64,000 nt of DNA from an uncultured Bacteroidales bacterium. GTDB lineage: Bacteria > Bacteroidota > Bacteroidia > Bacteroidales > Bacteroidaceae. Within the stretch, counting starts at the first letter, position 1; the number at the start of each line of letters is the position of its first letter. This document shows positions 44,481 to 52,878 of the stretch, piece by piece. The notes beneath the pieces are model-generated. The model was not told where the DNA came from. It was given only the letters and a program-made list of their open reading frames with translations, and made no database searches. A program made the translations under genes and the position numbers. The stretch covers positions 62,001 through 126,000 of the forward strand of contig CADCIP010000002.1 of the NCBI GenBank assembly GCA_902801485.1, written 5' to 3'.

Positions 44481-45677
44481 TTACATTTGTTTATAGTCTT
44501 TGGCCAGGCCGCCTTCGGCCGTTTCTTTGTAGAGGGAAGGCAGGTCATGACCCGTTTGTTTCATAACTTCTACAACCTTGTCGAATGAAACGCGGTGAAT
44601 ACCATCAGAGAAGGTGCTGTAGATATTAGCATCCAGAGCTCGGGCAGCAGCGTATGCATTACGCTCGATGCAGGGAATCTGAACCATTCCACATACTGGG
44701 TCGCAGGTCATGCCTAAGTGATGTTCCAGTCCCATTTCGGCTGCATACTCTATTTGGGCAGGTGAACCGCCAAACAACTGGCTGGCTGCAGCGGATGCCA
44801 TCGCACAGGCTACTCCCACTTCGCCCTGGCAGCCAACCTCGGCCCCCGAAATACTTGCATGTTCCTTAACAACATTACCGAAGAGTCCAGCCGTTGCTAA
44901 TGCCCTTAGGATTCGAGCCTCACTGAAATCACGGCTCTTCCACATGTGGTATAATACACCGGGCAATACTCCGCAGGAACCGCAGGTGGGGGCAGTAACT
45001 ATCTTACCGCCGGCAGCATTCTCCTCGCTTACGGCCAGCGCATACGAGAAGACTAAACCACGGGTACGCAGGTTGTCCTTGTATCCGGTTGCTTTTACAT
45101 AATAGGCAGCAGCTTTACGGCGCAGATTAAGGGGCCCCGGCAGCACACCTTCGGCATCCAGACCGCGTTCTACGGCAGCTTTCATGGTCTGCCATACCTC
45201 TCGCAGATAATCCCAGAGGTCAGGCCCTTCTGATTCAGCCACATATTCCCAGTAGCTCTTACCCGAACGTTCGCAGTACTTCAGGATTTCTGTCATTTTG
45301 TCCAACCTGTATATGTCTGGCGATGCCAGTCTGTTCTGACTCTCCTCGGCCAGTTCGCCGCCTCCGATGCTGAACACCTGCCAACTGTCTGTCAGCTTGC
45401 CGTCCTGTGCATAGGCACGGAACTCCATGCCGTTGGGGTGAAAGGGCAGAAAAACTTTAGGCTCCCATATAATCTTAATTCCCGGTATGGCATCCTCGAT
45501 GGCTACATCCGTCATGTGCCCCTTACCGGTAGCAGCCAAGGAACCGTACAATGTTACTTCCGTACGTGCTGCTGCAGCATGCCGAGATATGAATTGCTCT
45601 GCGGCTTTTCTGGGCCCCATTGTATGACTCGATGACGGCCCCATTCCTATCTTGTATATTTCCTTTATTGTTTTCAT
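44481..45677 (-). CDS. sdaA: L-serine ammonia-lyase (single-chain, iron-sulfur)
   Basis: The enzyme converts L-serine to pyruvate and ammonia in the cytoplasm. The 398-residue single chain has the beta domain first (GMGPSSSHTMGPRKAAEQ near residue 12, TLYGSLAATGKGHMTD near 42) and then the alpha domain. The cluster cysteines are in VTAPTCGSCGVLPGVLYH near 225 and MTCDPVCGMVQIPCIERN near 338. SGAEVGCQGEVGVACAMA lies near 275. Its start is ATG 45677. A pair of facing GC-rich palindromes separates it from the upstream acyltransferase gene on the same strand. Confidence 0.93.
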   Translation of the reverse strand: MKTIKEIYKIGMGPSSSHTMGPRKAAEQFISRHAAAARTEVTLYGSLAATGKGHMTDVAIEDAIPGIKIIWEPKVFLPFHPNGMEFRAYAQDGKLTDSWQVFSIGGGELAEESQNRLASPDIYRLDKMTEILKYCERSGKSYWEYVAESEGPDLWDYLREVWQTMKAAVERGLDAEGVLPGPLNLRRKAAAYYVKATGYKDNLRTRGLVFSYALAVSEENAAGGKIVTAPTCGSCGVLPGVLYHMWKSRDFSEARILRALATAGLFGNVVKEHASISGAEVGCQGEVGVACAMASAAASQLFGGSPAQIEYAAEMGLEHHLGMTCDPVCGMVQIPCIERNAYAAARALDANIYSTFSDGIHRVSFDKVVEVMKQTGHDLPSLYKETAEGGLAKDYKQM

Positions 45678-45692
45678 TCTTTAGCCTTACAT

Positions 45693-45826
45693 CTAACCCC
45701 TCTCCGAGGAGAGGGAAACTTGGTTTAAGAGGACTTGTTTTATATGATTGTATCTGTTATTCTCCACTCTTTACTTTTCACTTTTCATATCTCCCCTCTC
45801 CGGAGAGGGGACGGGGGTTAGGGGTC
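45693..45826. repeat. Two facing GC-rich palindromic repeats
   Basis: CTAACCCCTCTCCGAGGAGA (45693 onward) and CCCCTCTCCGGAGAGGGG followed by ACGGGGGTTAGGGG (45793-45822) are the same element in opposite orientation. They are joined by AT-rich DNA with a CTTTACTTTTCACTTTTC array (about 45763-45788). Each can fold alone and the pair can fold together. Confidence 0.85.
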
Positions 45827-45827
45827 T

Positions 45828-47024
45828 CTATCCCACCACCCACTTGCTGCCTGGGAGTTGGGAGATAAGTTTGGTTGTTACAGCACAGCAGATATAGCAA
45901 GCTATTGCCATACAAGGAATAGCTGCCCATACAGGGATTAAGGGAACGGCAGGATTATCCTGTACAATGATAGAGGCTATGCGATTAAGGAAGAAGATAT
46001 GCATCAGGTACATACCGAACGAAAGCTTGCCCAGTTCTGTTATCAAACGAGGAGCCTTGTACTCTTTGCATGGTGATCCATCGGCATTGGTACCTATGCA
46101 GCTAAACAGCAGAAATGCACCGAAAGTTGCCAGTGCTACATTGGGGGTGCAGAACTCCCATGACCATTCCAACTCGGGGGTAGCAATGGGGCAGAGGGGT
46201 TCTCCCTTCCACCAAAACGACCATGCAGTAAAGGCAGCGCCAGTCAGGAAGCACAGTACTCCTATGTTCAGACGTTTGCTGCGGGACCAGCCAAGATGGA
46301 ATCGTATGTAATGTGCCAATACAAGGTAACCCAGATAACCCGAGCAATACCACAGCATACTATAACGGTTCCAGAAACACTCGCCCCACAGCTCTGCTGT
46401 TACAAAAGTGTGTAGCCAAGGTATAAGGGTGCTCAGGCCAAAAAGAACAATGAAAATTCTTTCATCCTTTGCGCCAGACCGTTCCAACCAAGGAGAGACA
46501 ACAGGTATAATAAGGTACAGGCTGATGAGTGGGTACATAAACCAAAGATGTCCTGCATTCTCGGGAAAATTGAAGGGTAGGGCAGGCAGCATACGCAATG
46601 TATCGTCCCATGTCATCTCGCCCCACAGAACGGGTAAGGTTGCATATAGCAGCATGAAGATAATCATGGGGGGTAGGATACGCAAGAAACGATGCTTGTA
46701 GAATTGTGTCATACTTACACCTGGCTTCATGGGTACCAGCAAGAAGGCAGATACTACCATGAACAGGGGTACGCAGGTGCGGGCAACTCCACCATCGTAG
46801 AAGGCAACCCAGAATCGGTTTGACTCGTTCAGCAGGACAGCCTTGTCACCTGCCAGACCACCAGTGTTGGTGGCAAAGCCAGCCAGTTTCTCAGCACCTC
46901 CTGGGATGCTCTCAATGGCTTTTTCTGTTACTACTCCATAAAAATGCTCAGCAGAATGTACCAGCATGACCATAAAACATGCTGTGGCTCGCAACCAATC
47001 TACAAAAGGGATACGTTCTTTCAT
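45828..47024 (-). CDS. Acyltransferase-3 family integral membrane protein
   Basis: The family transfers acetyl or other acyl groups to exported sugars, lipids or peptidoglycan. The 398-residue protein starts RIPFVDWLRATACFMVMLVH with the conserved catalytic-type His on TM1. It has about ten hydrophobic helices (for example ILPPMIIFMLLYATLPVLW and HLWFMYPLISLYLIIPVV, the second with the HLWF motif). The C-terminal YLMHIFFLNRI is typical. Substrate unknown; no polysaccharide gene cluster is next to it. A full promoter lies upstream at 47050-47081. Confidence 0.88.
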   Translation of the reverse strand: MKERIPFVDWLRATACFMVMLVHSAEHFYGVVTEKAIESIPGGAEKLAGFATNTGGLAGDKAVLLNESNRFWVAFYDGGVARTCVPLFMVVSAFLLVPMKPGVSMTQFYKHRFLRILPPMIIFMLLYATLPVLWGEMTWDDTLRMLPALPFNFPENAGHLWFMYPLISLYLIIPVVSPWLERSGAKDERIFIVLFGLSTLIPWLHTFVTAELWGECFWNRYSMLWYCSGYLGYLVLAHYIRFHLGWSRSKRLNIGVLCFLTGAAFTAWSFWWKGEPLCPIATPELEWSWEFCTPNVALATFGAFLLFSCIGTNADGSPCKEYKAPRLITELGKLSFGMYLMHIFFLNRIASIIVQDNPAVPLIPVWAAIPCMAIACYICCAVTTKLISQLPGSKWVVG

Positions 47025-47049
47025 TGTTGTTATTTAACTTATGTGCCGA

Positions 47050-47081
47050 CAAAATTAATGAACTTTTTCATCCTCTGCAAA
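47050..47081 (-). promoter_or_regulatory. Bacteroidota promoter of the acyltransferase gene
   Basis: Read on the minus strand: TTTG (47081-47078), 20 bp, TAATTTTG (47057-47050). Both elements and the spacing match consensus; the ATG is 25 bp further on. Confidence 0.75.
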
Positions 47082-47236
47082 TTTTTGTAAGTTTTTTCCC
47101 TTTTCAAAGCATGACAACACCTATCACTATTATATGTGAAAGTTATCCATGTCAGAAATAGTGTATAACTATGCTATATTAGCATTTTTATGATGGAATA
47201 ATACTGTAAATCGTATGTGTATTAAAAATAAATCCG

Positions 47237-47244
47237 TACCTTCG
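47237..47244 (+). promoter_or_regulatory. Candidate -7 element for the flavoprotein operon
   Basis: TACCTTCG differs from TAnnTTTG by one base and lies 9 bp before ATG 47254. Confidence 0.35.
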
Positions 47245-47253
47245 CAGTCGAAA

Positions 47254-48459
47254 ATGGAAGATAAGTTGTCCATAGCAATAATTGGAGCAGGAGCGGCAGG
47301 ATGTTTCTGCGCTATTAACCTGAAACGGATGATGCCCGAAGCTGATATCCATATCTTCGAGAGTAAGGGTAGGGCGCTGGCGAAAGTGGCCGTAACAGGC
47401 GGGGGACGTTGTAACCTGACTAATACCTTCCGTCAGGTTGGGAATCTGCAAGATGTGTATCCGCGTGGTGAGCAATTGATGCGACGGGCCCTTTCTGTTT
47501 TCAGTGCCGAAGATACCTGTGCGTGGTTCCAAAAAGAAGGCGTCCGCCTGATAGCTCAGGAAGATGAGTGCATCTTCCCACAGTCGCAAGATGCTATGCA
47601 GATAGTGAACACATTGCTTTATAATATAAAGAAACATAATATACAACTTCATTTGAATGAGAAAGTTACAGAACTTTTATTAAACAAATGGGGTAGGATT
47701 GTGGTAACTGCAGGAGGACATGCCACACTTGCTGGATTCGGCATGCTGGATGGTCTGGATATTCCCATCGAGCGACCTGTTCCATCGCTCTTTACCTTTA
47801 GTGTTCAGGGGGACTGGAACCAACTCTTAATGGGTACAGTGGTGGAGGATGTACAGGCGTTTCTTCCAGGAACGAAGTTCCGCAGTCAGGGTGCTTTATT
47901 GCTTACTCATTGGGGCATGAGCGGACCGGCAATTCTGCGCCTTTCATCTTATGCTGCCCGTTATTTGGCAGAACATAACTATCAAAGTGCGCTGGGCATC
48001 AACTGGATGGGCCGAATGGCTGAAGAGGAAGTAAAAAACATGCTTCAGAACATGATGCGACAACATGCTCAGAAACTTATTACCAATGTATATCCACCGC
48101 AATTTTCCAGTAAACTCTGGAATCTGTTGCTTACCCGTATGGGCATACCCCTGACACAACGGTGGGGAACCCTGAACACCAGACATCTGAACAAGATGCT
48201 GAGTCTGCTGACTGCCGACAATTATCAGATTACAGGCAAATATCCGTTCAAGGAGGAGTTCGTAACGTGCGGTGGCGTTTCGCTGAAAGCTATCAACATC
48301 AATACACTGCAAAGCAAGCAGTATCCCAACTTATACTTTGCCGGCGAGGTGCTGGACGTAGATGCCGTAACGGGTGGTTTTAACCTGCAAGCGGCTTGGA
48401 GCATGGGATACGTAGTAGCAAAACATATATTCACATCATACCAGACAAATAGCCAATAA
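47254..48459 (+). CDS. HI0933/YhiN-family NAD(P)/FAD-dependent oxidoreductase
   Basis: The start is ATG 47254 (MEDKLSIAIIGAGAAGCFCA), because the FAD dinucleotide fold begins there and a -7-like element sits just before it. The 401-residue flavoprotein has the GxGxxG motif at residues about 10-15, GRALAKVAVTGGGRCNLTNT near 41 (a family signature), FRSQGALLLTHWGMSGPAIL near 208 and a C-terminal FAD motif GEVLDVDAVTGGFNLQAAW. Its reaction is unknown; relatives are often called BaiN-like or aminoacetone-oxidase-like without proof here. It is the first gene of a tight operon (2-bp gap to the next). Confidence 0.88.
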   Translation: MEDKLSIAIIGAGAAGCFCAINLKRMMPEADIHIFESKGRALAKVAVTGGGRCNLTNTFRQVGNLQDVYPRGEQLMRRALSVFSAEDTCAWFQKEGVRLIAQEDECIFPQSQDAMQIVNTLLYNIKKHNIQLHLNEKVTELLLNKWGRIVVTAGGHATLAGFGMLDGLDIPIERPVPSLFTFSVQGDWNQLLMGTVVEDVQAFLPGTKFRSQGALLLTHWGMSGPAILRLSSYAARYLAEHNYQSALGINWMGRMAEEEVKNMLQNMMRQHAQKLITNVYPPQFSSKLWNLLLTRMGIPLTQRWGTLNTRHLNKMLSLLTADNYQITGKYPFKEEFVTCGGVSLKAININTLQSKQYPNLYFAGEVLDVDAVTGGFNLQAAWSMGYVVAKHIFTSYQTNSQ

Positions 48460-48461
48460 TT

Positions 48462-49094
48462 ATGAAATACCTATATGTAATAATAATGTTATTATTCTCG
48501 CTGTCAGGGAAAAGTATGACGGCAGAAAAGGAACATCGGGGAACTGAGGCAAAAGAGTTATTCGACAAAGTGTTCAATTTGGTCTTCGGACCCGAAGGAT
48601 CGTCGCTTTCCTATTCTGTAAATATTGTCGGATTGTACAAGACACAGGGCGATGTTGTGTATAAAGACAAGAAAATAAGCTACGAAGAGAAACGTTACGG
48701 TGCTTGGGAAGACGGTAAAGTTGCCTATATGGTGGACAAGGAGAAGAAGAAGGTGGACATTCATGACTTTAACGATGAAAAAAAGGATAAATACCTGGCA
48801 ATGTTCAAGTACGATCTTAACAATTTTGTCTATAGTTATAAGGATTTAGGACAGAATTACGAGTTAACGGCCAAGGTGAAAAATTCCAAGTTCTTCGGCA
48901 TTCGATATGTTACTGCCCTCGTTAAGAAGAGTAACCTGCATCCGGTTTCTCTTACAATAAAGTTGGCATTTATAACGACAACAGTACAGATATCAAACTT
49001 CCACAGTGGCGGTATAGACGAGAAGGCATTCATCTTCCCCAAAAACCGTTTTGCGGATTATAATTATATTGATCATAGAAACGAAAAGCAATAA
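48462..49094 (+). CDS. LolA-like periplasmic protein (putative lipoprotein chaperone)
   Basis: The 210-residue protein has a signal peptide (MKYLYVIIMLLFSLSGKSMT) and a beta-rich body. KELFDKVFNLVFGPEGSSLS is followed by alternating strands (YKTQGDVVYKDKKISYEEKR; VAYMVDKEKKKVDIHDF), as in the LolA/LolB fold used to carry lipoproteins across the periplasm. Bacteroidales have short divergent LolA-like proteins, and I place it there on fold features and length rather than clear motifs. It lies 2 bp after the flavoprotein gene and 2 bp before the aldolase gene, so it is part of the operon. Confidence 0.6.
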   Translation: MKYLYVIIMLLFSLSGKSMTAEKEHRGTEAKELFDKVFNLVFGPEGSSLSYSVNIVGLYKTQGDVVYKDKKISYEEKRYGAWEDGKVAYMVDKEKKKVDIHDFNDEKKDKYLAMFKYDLNNFVYSYKDLGQNYELTAKVKNSKFFGIRYVTALVKKSNLHPVSLTIKLAFITTTVQISNFHSGGIDEKAFIFPKNRFADYNYIDHRNEKQ

Positions 49095-49096
49095 TA

Positions 49097-50137
49097 ATGG
49101 AAAAAATCCAATTTCAGTGTGACTATAACGAGGGCTGCGCCCCTCAGATTTTACAGCGTTTATCAGAGACCAACCTCGAACAGAACATCGGATACGGAGA
49201 AGATCCGCATTGTGAACATGCCAGAGAGTTGATTCGCAAGGCATGCGAGGCTTCTGAGGCCGATGTACACTTCTTGGTAGGTGGTACACAAGCCAATGCT
49301 ACCATCATTAGCAGCATTTTACGGCCATATCAGGGAGTAATAGCAGCTACAACGGGACATATTGCCATTCATGAAACAGGAGCTATAGAGCATGGCGGGC
49401 ACAAGGTATTGGCACAGCCTGCCACAAATGGTAAAATACAGGCGGAACAGATTAAACAATGTCTGCAGAATCATTATAGCGAAGACGGACCGGAACATGC
49501 CGTACAACCTGCCATGGTGTACATCAGCTATCCAACTGAATACGGTACACTATATAGCAAGCAAGAACTGAAGGATATACATAATGTATGTCTGCAACAC
49601 CATATCCCGCTTTTTATCGATGGTGCCCGATTAGGATATGGATTGGCAAGCAAGGAGTCGGATATAACATTACCTGAGTTGGCTAAGTTGGCAGATGTCT
49701 TCTATGTTGGCGGGACCAAGCAGGGTGCACTGTTCGGTGAGGCAGTAGTCATTACAAATCCTGCATTGAAAAAAGATTTCCGTTACTTTATCAAGCAAGG
49801 TGGTGGAATGTTGGCTAAAGGTAGGCTACTTGGCATTCAGTATGAGGAACTTATGCAGAACGACCTCTATCTGACACTTGCCCGTCATGCTAATGAACAG
49901 GCCGAGCGTATCCAGAAGGCTCTTTTGCAAAAAGGATATAAAATGGCTGTGCCTAGTCCTACCAATCAGCAGTTCTTTGTGCTACCCAACGATGACCTGA
50001 AACGCCTGGAGGAAAAATATGTACTAAGTGTATGGGACCGTGTAGATACAGACCATACAATAGTCCGTTTCTGCACCAGTTGGGCAACCAAGAAGGAGAA
50101 TGTGGATAAGTTAATAGACACTATAAACAGATTATGA
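49097..50137 (+). CDS. ltaE: Threonine-aldolase-type PLP enzyme (beta-eliminating lyase fold)
   Basis: The enzyme cleaves L-threonine or allo-threonine to glycine and acetaldehyde. The 346-residue protein has CDYNEGCAPQILQRLSETN at the start and GYGEDPHCEHARELIRKAC near 33. The PLP phosphate region VGGTQANATIISS lies near 62, ATTGHIAIHETGAIEHGGHK near 85 and the Asp in IPLFIDGARLGYGL near 175. The Schiff-base lysine is in VFYVGGTKQGALFGE near 210. The low-specificity type is inferred. Its stop overlaps the menA start by 4 bp (ATGA). Confidence 0.88.
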   Translation: MEKIQFQCDYNEGCAPQILQRLSETNLEQNIGYGEDPHCEHARELIRKACEASEADVHFLVGGTQANATIISSILRPYQGVIAATTGHIAIHETGAIEHGGHKVLAQPATNGKIQAEQIKQCLQNHYSEDGPEHAVQPAMVYISYPTEYGTLYSKQELKDIHNVCLQHHIPLFIDGARLGYGLASKESDITLPELAKLADVFYVGGTKQGALFGEAVVITNPALKKDFRYFIKQGGGMLAKGRLLGIQYEELMQNDLYLTLARHANEQAERIQKALLQKGYKMAVPSPTNQQFFVLPNDDLKRLEEKYVLSVWDRVDTDHTIVRFCTSWATKKENVDKLIDTINRL

Positions 50138-51033
50138 ATAAGTGGATTCTCGCTGCCCGTCCTAAGACGCTGACAGGGGCTATGATTCCCGTGATCTTAG
50201 GAAGTGCTCTGGCATATCATGACGGTGTGCTGAACTGGCTTTTGGTGGTATGCTGTGCGCTTTTTGCTGGTTTTATGCAGATTGCCGCTAATATGATAAA
50301 CGACCTGTACGACTATCAGAAAGGTTCCGACCGTGAAGACCGATTGGGTCCTGAACGAGCTTGTGCACAGGGCTGGATTACGCCCAAGGCTATGCGCAGA
50401 GGCATTGCTGTGGTATTATGTTTAGCATCTATGGCCGGCTTGGCTGCCTTGTGGCTCTGCTGGAAAGATTTGCCTTATCATGGGATAGAGTTGTTGGTGA
50501 CAGGCGTGCTCTGTATTATCTTTGCATTCCTATACACTTACGGGCTTTCATACATGGGAATGGGAGATTTGTTAGTCCTGTTATTCTTCGGCTTGATTCC
50601 TGTATGCGGAACCTATTACATACAGGCTCATCAGATTACCACACCTGCAATACTGTTGGGATTTATCGCCGGTATCAGCATAGATGCTTTGTTAGTCATT
50701 AATAATTACCGCGACAGAGAACAGGACCTTATTTCCGGCAAAAGGACTATCATAGTATGGGGCGGTGAAAGATTCGGTCGCTATCTGTATCTGCTTATTG
50801 GACTTGTATCGGCTACTATGTGTATTTTTTTCGGATATCTGTTGGATGGATGCTTGCTATACTTCCAGATAGCTGCCTATGTATATCTTGCCTTACATAT
50901 TAGTTCTTGGATGCAAATGAATAGAATCCGTAGTGGTAAAGCATTAAATAAGATACTTGGCCTTACCAGCAGAAATATGTTCCTTTTTGCTTTGCTGCTC
51001 GCTGTGGCTATGAACCTTGAAACATTATTCTAA
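50134..51033 (+). CDS. menA: 1,4-dihydroxy-2-naphthoate polyprenyltransferase
   Basis: MenA attaches the prenyl tail in menaquinone synthesis at the cytoplasmic membrane. The 299-residue protein has about eight membrane helices and the two Asp-rich motifs: NDLYDYQKGSDREDR near 55 and NNYRDREQDLISGKRT near 190. The start IPV and ARPKTLTGAMIPVILGSALA are family-typical. It overlaps the aldolase gene by 4 bp and precedes the transporter gene by 20 bp. Other men genes are not in the window. Confidence 0.93.
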   Translation: MNKWILAARPKTLTGAMIPVILGSALAYHDGVLNWLLVVCCALFAGFMQIAANMINDLYDYQKGSDREDRLGPERACAQGWITPKAMRRGIAVVLCLASMAGLAALWLCWKDLPYHGIELLVTGVLCIIFAFLYTYGLSYMGMGDLLVLLFFGLIPVCGTYYIQAHQITTPAILLGFIAGISIDALLVINNYRDREQDLISGKRTIIVWGGERFGRYLYLLIGLVSATMCIFFGYLLDGCLLYFQIAAYVYLALHISSWMQMNRIRSGKALNKILGLTSRNMFLFALLLAVAMNLETLF

Positions 51034-51053
51034 ACATAACACCTATTATTCGT

Positions 51054-52016
51054 ATGGGGTTAAAGACTCTTGTAAAACAGAATGCGTTGTTCATTTCCAT
51101 GGCTTTTGGAGCTTTGGTTTATGAATCCTTTGCACATATTTCTTTTTTGCGGGATTCTGGAGAAATACTAGGGCCTTATCTTAAAGACTGGCTCCCCATA
51201 GGTCTGTTCCTTTTGTTATATGCTACTTTTTGCAAAATCAGAATATCTGAAATGAAACCACGTGTGTGGCATTTTGTTATTCAGCTGGTGCGTACAGGTA
51301 TTTCTGCTTTTATGGTACTGTTGATCTTACTTTTTGGTGATAATGCCGATGTAAAGCTGGTTCTTGAGGGTATGTTTATCTGTTTTATCTGTCCTACTGC
51401 AGCAGCTGTTGTAGTGGTTACAGAGAAGTTGGGCGGTAGCATAGGTTCCCTAACCACATTCACGATTATAGCCAATATCGTTACCATGTTGATTATCCCA
51501 TTCTTTTTCCCTATTGTGGAACGAGGTGCAGACATCACCTTTTTCTCTGCTATGCTATTGGTATTAAGGAATGTAACGGCGGTATTGGTGGCTCCCCTAT
51601 TCCTGGCCCTACTTTCACGACATATAATACCCAACCTCGTTAACCGTCTTAATAAGCATAAGGACCTCGGATTTTACATTTGGTGCTTCAACCTTAGCAT
51701 TATAACGGGAATTACCATGCATAACATAGAACGAAGCAGCATTACCGGTTGGGTGCTTTGGGTATTAATGATGGCTCCTTTGGGTGTGTGTCTTCTTCAG
51801 TTTGGTTTAGGTAAGCTGATAGGCAAACGTTGGAACGACAGCATAAGCGCCGGACAGGCTTTAGGACAGAAGAATACTGTTGTGGGAATATGGCTTACGC
51901 TGACATTCCTTAACCCCCTTGCTGCCATTTCACCAGGTGCGTATGTTCTGTGGCAGAATCTGGTCAACGGCTGGCAGATATGGTACAAGGAAAAACACGG
52001 GCACGTAAAATGGTAA
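51054..52016 (+). CDS. BASS-type (bile acid:sodium symporter-like) membrane transporter
   Basis: The 320-residue protein has about ten hydrophobic helices. ICFICPTAAAVVVVTEKLGGS and IGSLTTFTIIANIVTMLIIP around residues 110-150, and ISAGQALGQKNTVVGIW near 262, fit the BASS/AEC-type fold where a crossover helix pair binds sodium and substrate. The substrate is unknown. Last gene of the 47.2-52.0 kb operon, ending at a strong bidirectional terminator. Confidence 0.78.
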   Translation: MGLKTLVKQNALFISMAFGALVYESFAHISFLRDSGEILGPYLKDWLPIGLFLLLYATFCKIRISEMKPRVWHFVIQLVRTGISAFMVLLILLFGDNADVKLVLEGMFICFICPTAAAVVVVTEKLGGSIGSLTTFTIIANIVTMLIIPFFFPIVERGADITFFSAMLLVLRNVTAVLVAPLFLALLSRHIIPNLVNRLNKHKDLGFYIWCFNLSIITGITMHNIERSSITGWVLWVLMMAPLGVCLLQFGLGKLIGKRWNDSISAGQALGQKNTVVGIWLTLTFLNPLAAISPGAYVLWQNLVNGWQIWYKEKHGHVKW

Positions 52017-52054
52017 GAAAGAGGCTGTGCCGAAAGACACAGTCTCTTTCTTTG
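52016..52054. terminator. Bidirectional terminator after the transporter gene
   Basis: AGAAAGAGGCTGTG, an 8-base loop and CACAGTCTCTTTCT form a 14-bp stem with one G-U pair, followed by TTG and flanked on the other side by A-rich DNA. It also fits the end of the convergent SGNH gene. Confidence 0.9.
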
Positions 52055-52064
52055 TAATGGTGTT

Positions 52065-52859
52065 TTATTCAGCCAGTATTTTTTCGAATGCTTGGATTAG
52101 GACATTGGCCATAATCTGGAAGCCTGCATCGTTGGGATGCAATGCAGAATCATAGCTAAGATACGAAAGCTGACGTTGTCCGCCGCATTCAGCAAAGAAG
52201 TCTGCAACGGGGAATGATTCGTATGCAGCTATTTCGCGTATCAGTTTTGCATAGTCCTCCAGATAGATACCATTATAAGGATCATACCAATGATCTGGCA
52301 AATAACCGTTGAATCCGTATGCCTTACGAGGTGTGCAGAGAATAACACGTGCCTTAGGATTACGTATAAAGATACGGTCAATAACTTGTCTGTAGATGGC
52401 AGCAAAGGTTCCGTTCTTTTTATTCTTGATGTAGTCCTCGAGTGTACCAACGGGCGTAGAATGCCCCCAATCGTTGATACCATGTTCTATGGTATAGTAG
52501 TCGGCAAGCACGATTTCAGAAGTTGTAGAAGAGAGCGTTCCGCCATTTACAGCTTTATTCTTGAAATCAGTAAACTGCAGTTTTTCCATTACACGCGTCT
52601 GGTAACCCTTTGTTATGGGATACGAATCTGTATGATCGTTAAGCCAGGAAATAGAGGTCCCCAAAGAGCACCAACGTCCCTTTACCTTGCGAGGTTCTAC
52701 ACTTGGCGCCTGGGCTTTACCTGTACTGAATACAATACTATCAACCTCATCATCATTAAACCCGTGTGTCTTACCATCGTTCTCATAGACAGTAAAACTC
52801 TGTGCCATAGCCACAGAGGCTACGGCGCAGAGTATGATAGTTAAAAATGATTTCTTCAT
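52065..52859 (-). CDS. Secreted SGNH/GDSL-type hydrolase
   Basis: The start is ATG 52859, giving signal peptide MKKSFLTIILCAVASVAMAQ and 264 residues. A short N-terminal strand domain (VYENDGKTHGFNDDEVDSIV) is common in secreted Prevotella proteins. The SGNH core has the nucleophile Ser in CSLGTSISWLND (a Thr-Ser variant of GDS), block III in IEHGINDWGHS and the catalytic Asp-His pair in DSALHPNDAGFQIMA near the end. Such enzymes remove acetyl or other esters from glycans. It lies 19 bp after the giant GLUG-repeat gene on the same strand, likely in one transcript. Confidence 0.84.
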   Translation of the reverse strand: MKKSFLTIILCAVASVAMAQSFTVYENDGKTHGFNDDEVDSIVFSTGKAQAPSVEPRKVKGRWCSLGTSISWLNDHTDSYPITKGYQTRVMEKLQFTDFKNKAVNGGTLSSTTSEIVLADYYTIEHGINDWGHSTPVGTLEDYIKNKKNGTFAAIYRQVIDRIFIRNPKARVILCTPRKAYGFNGYLPDHWYDPYNGIYLEDYAKLIREIAAYESFPVADFFAECGGQRQLSYLSYDSALHPNDAGFQIMANVLIQAFEKILAE

Positions 52860-52878
52860 TATTATATCGACTTTAATA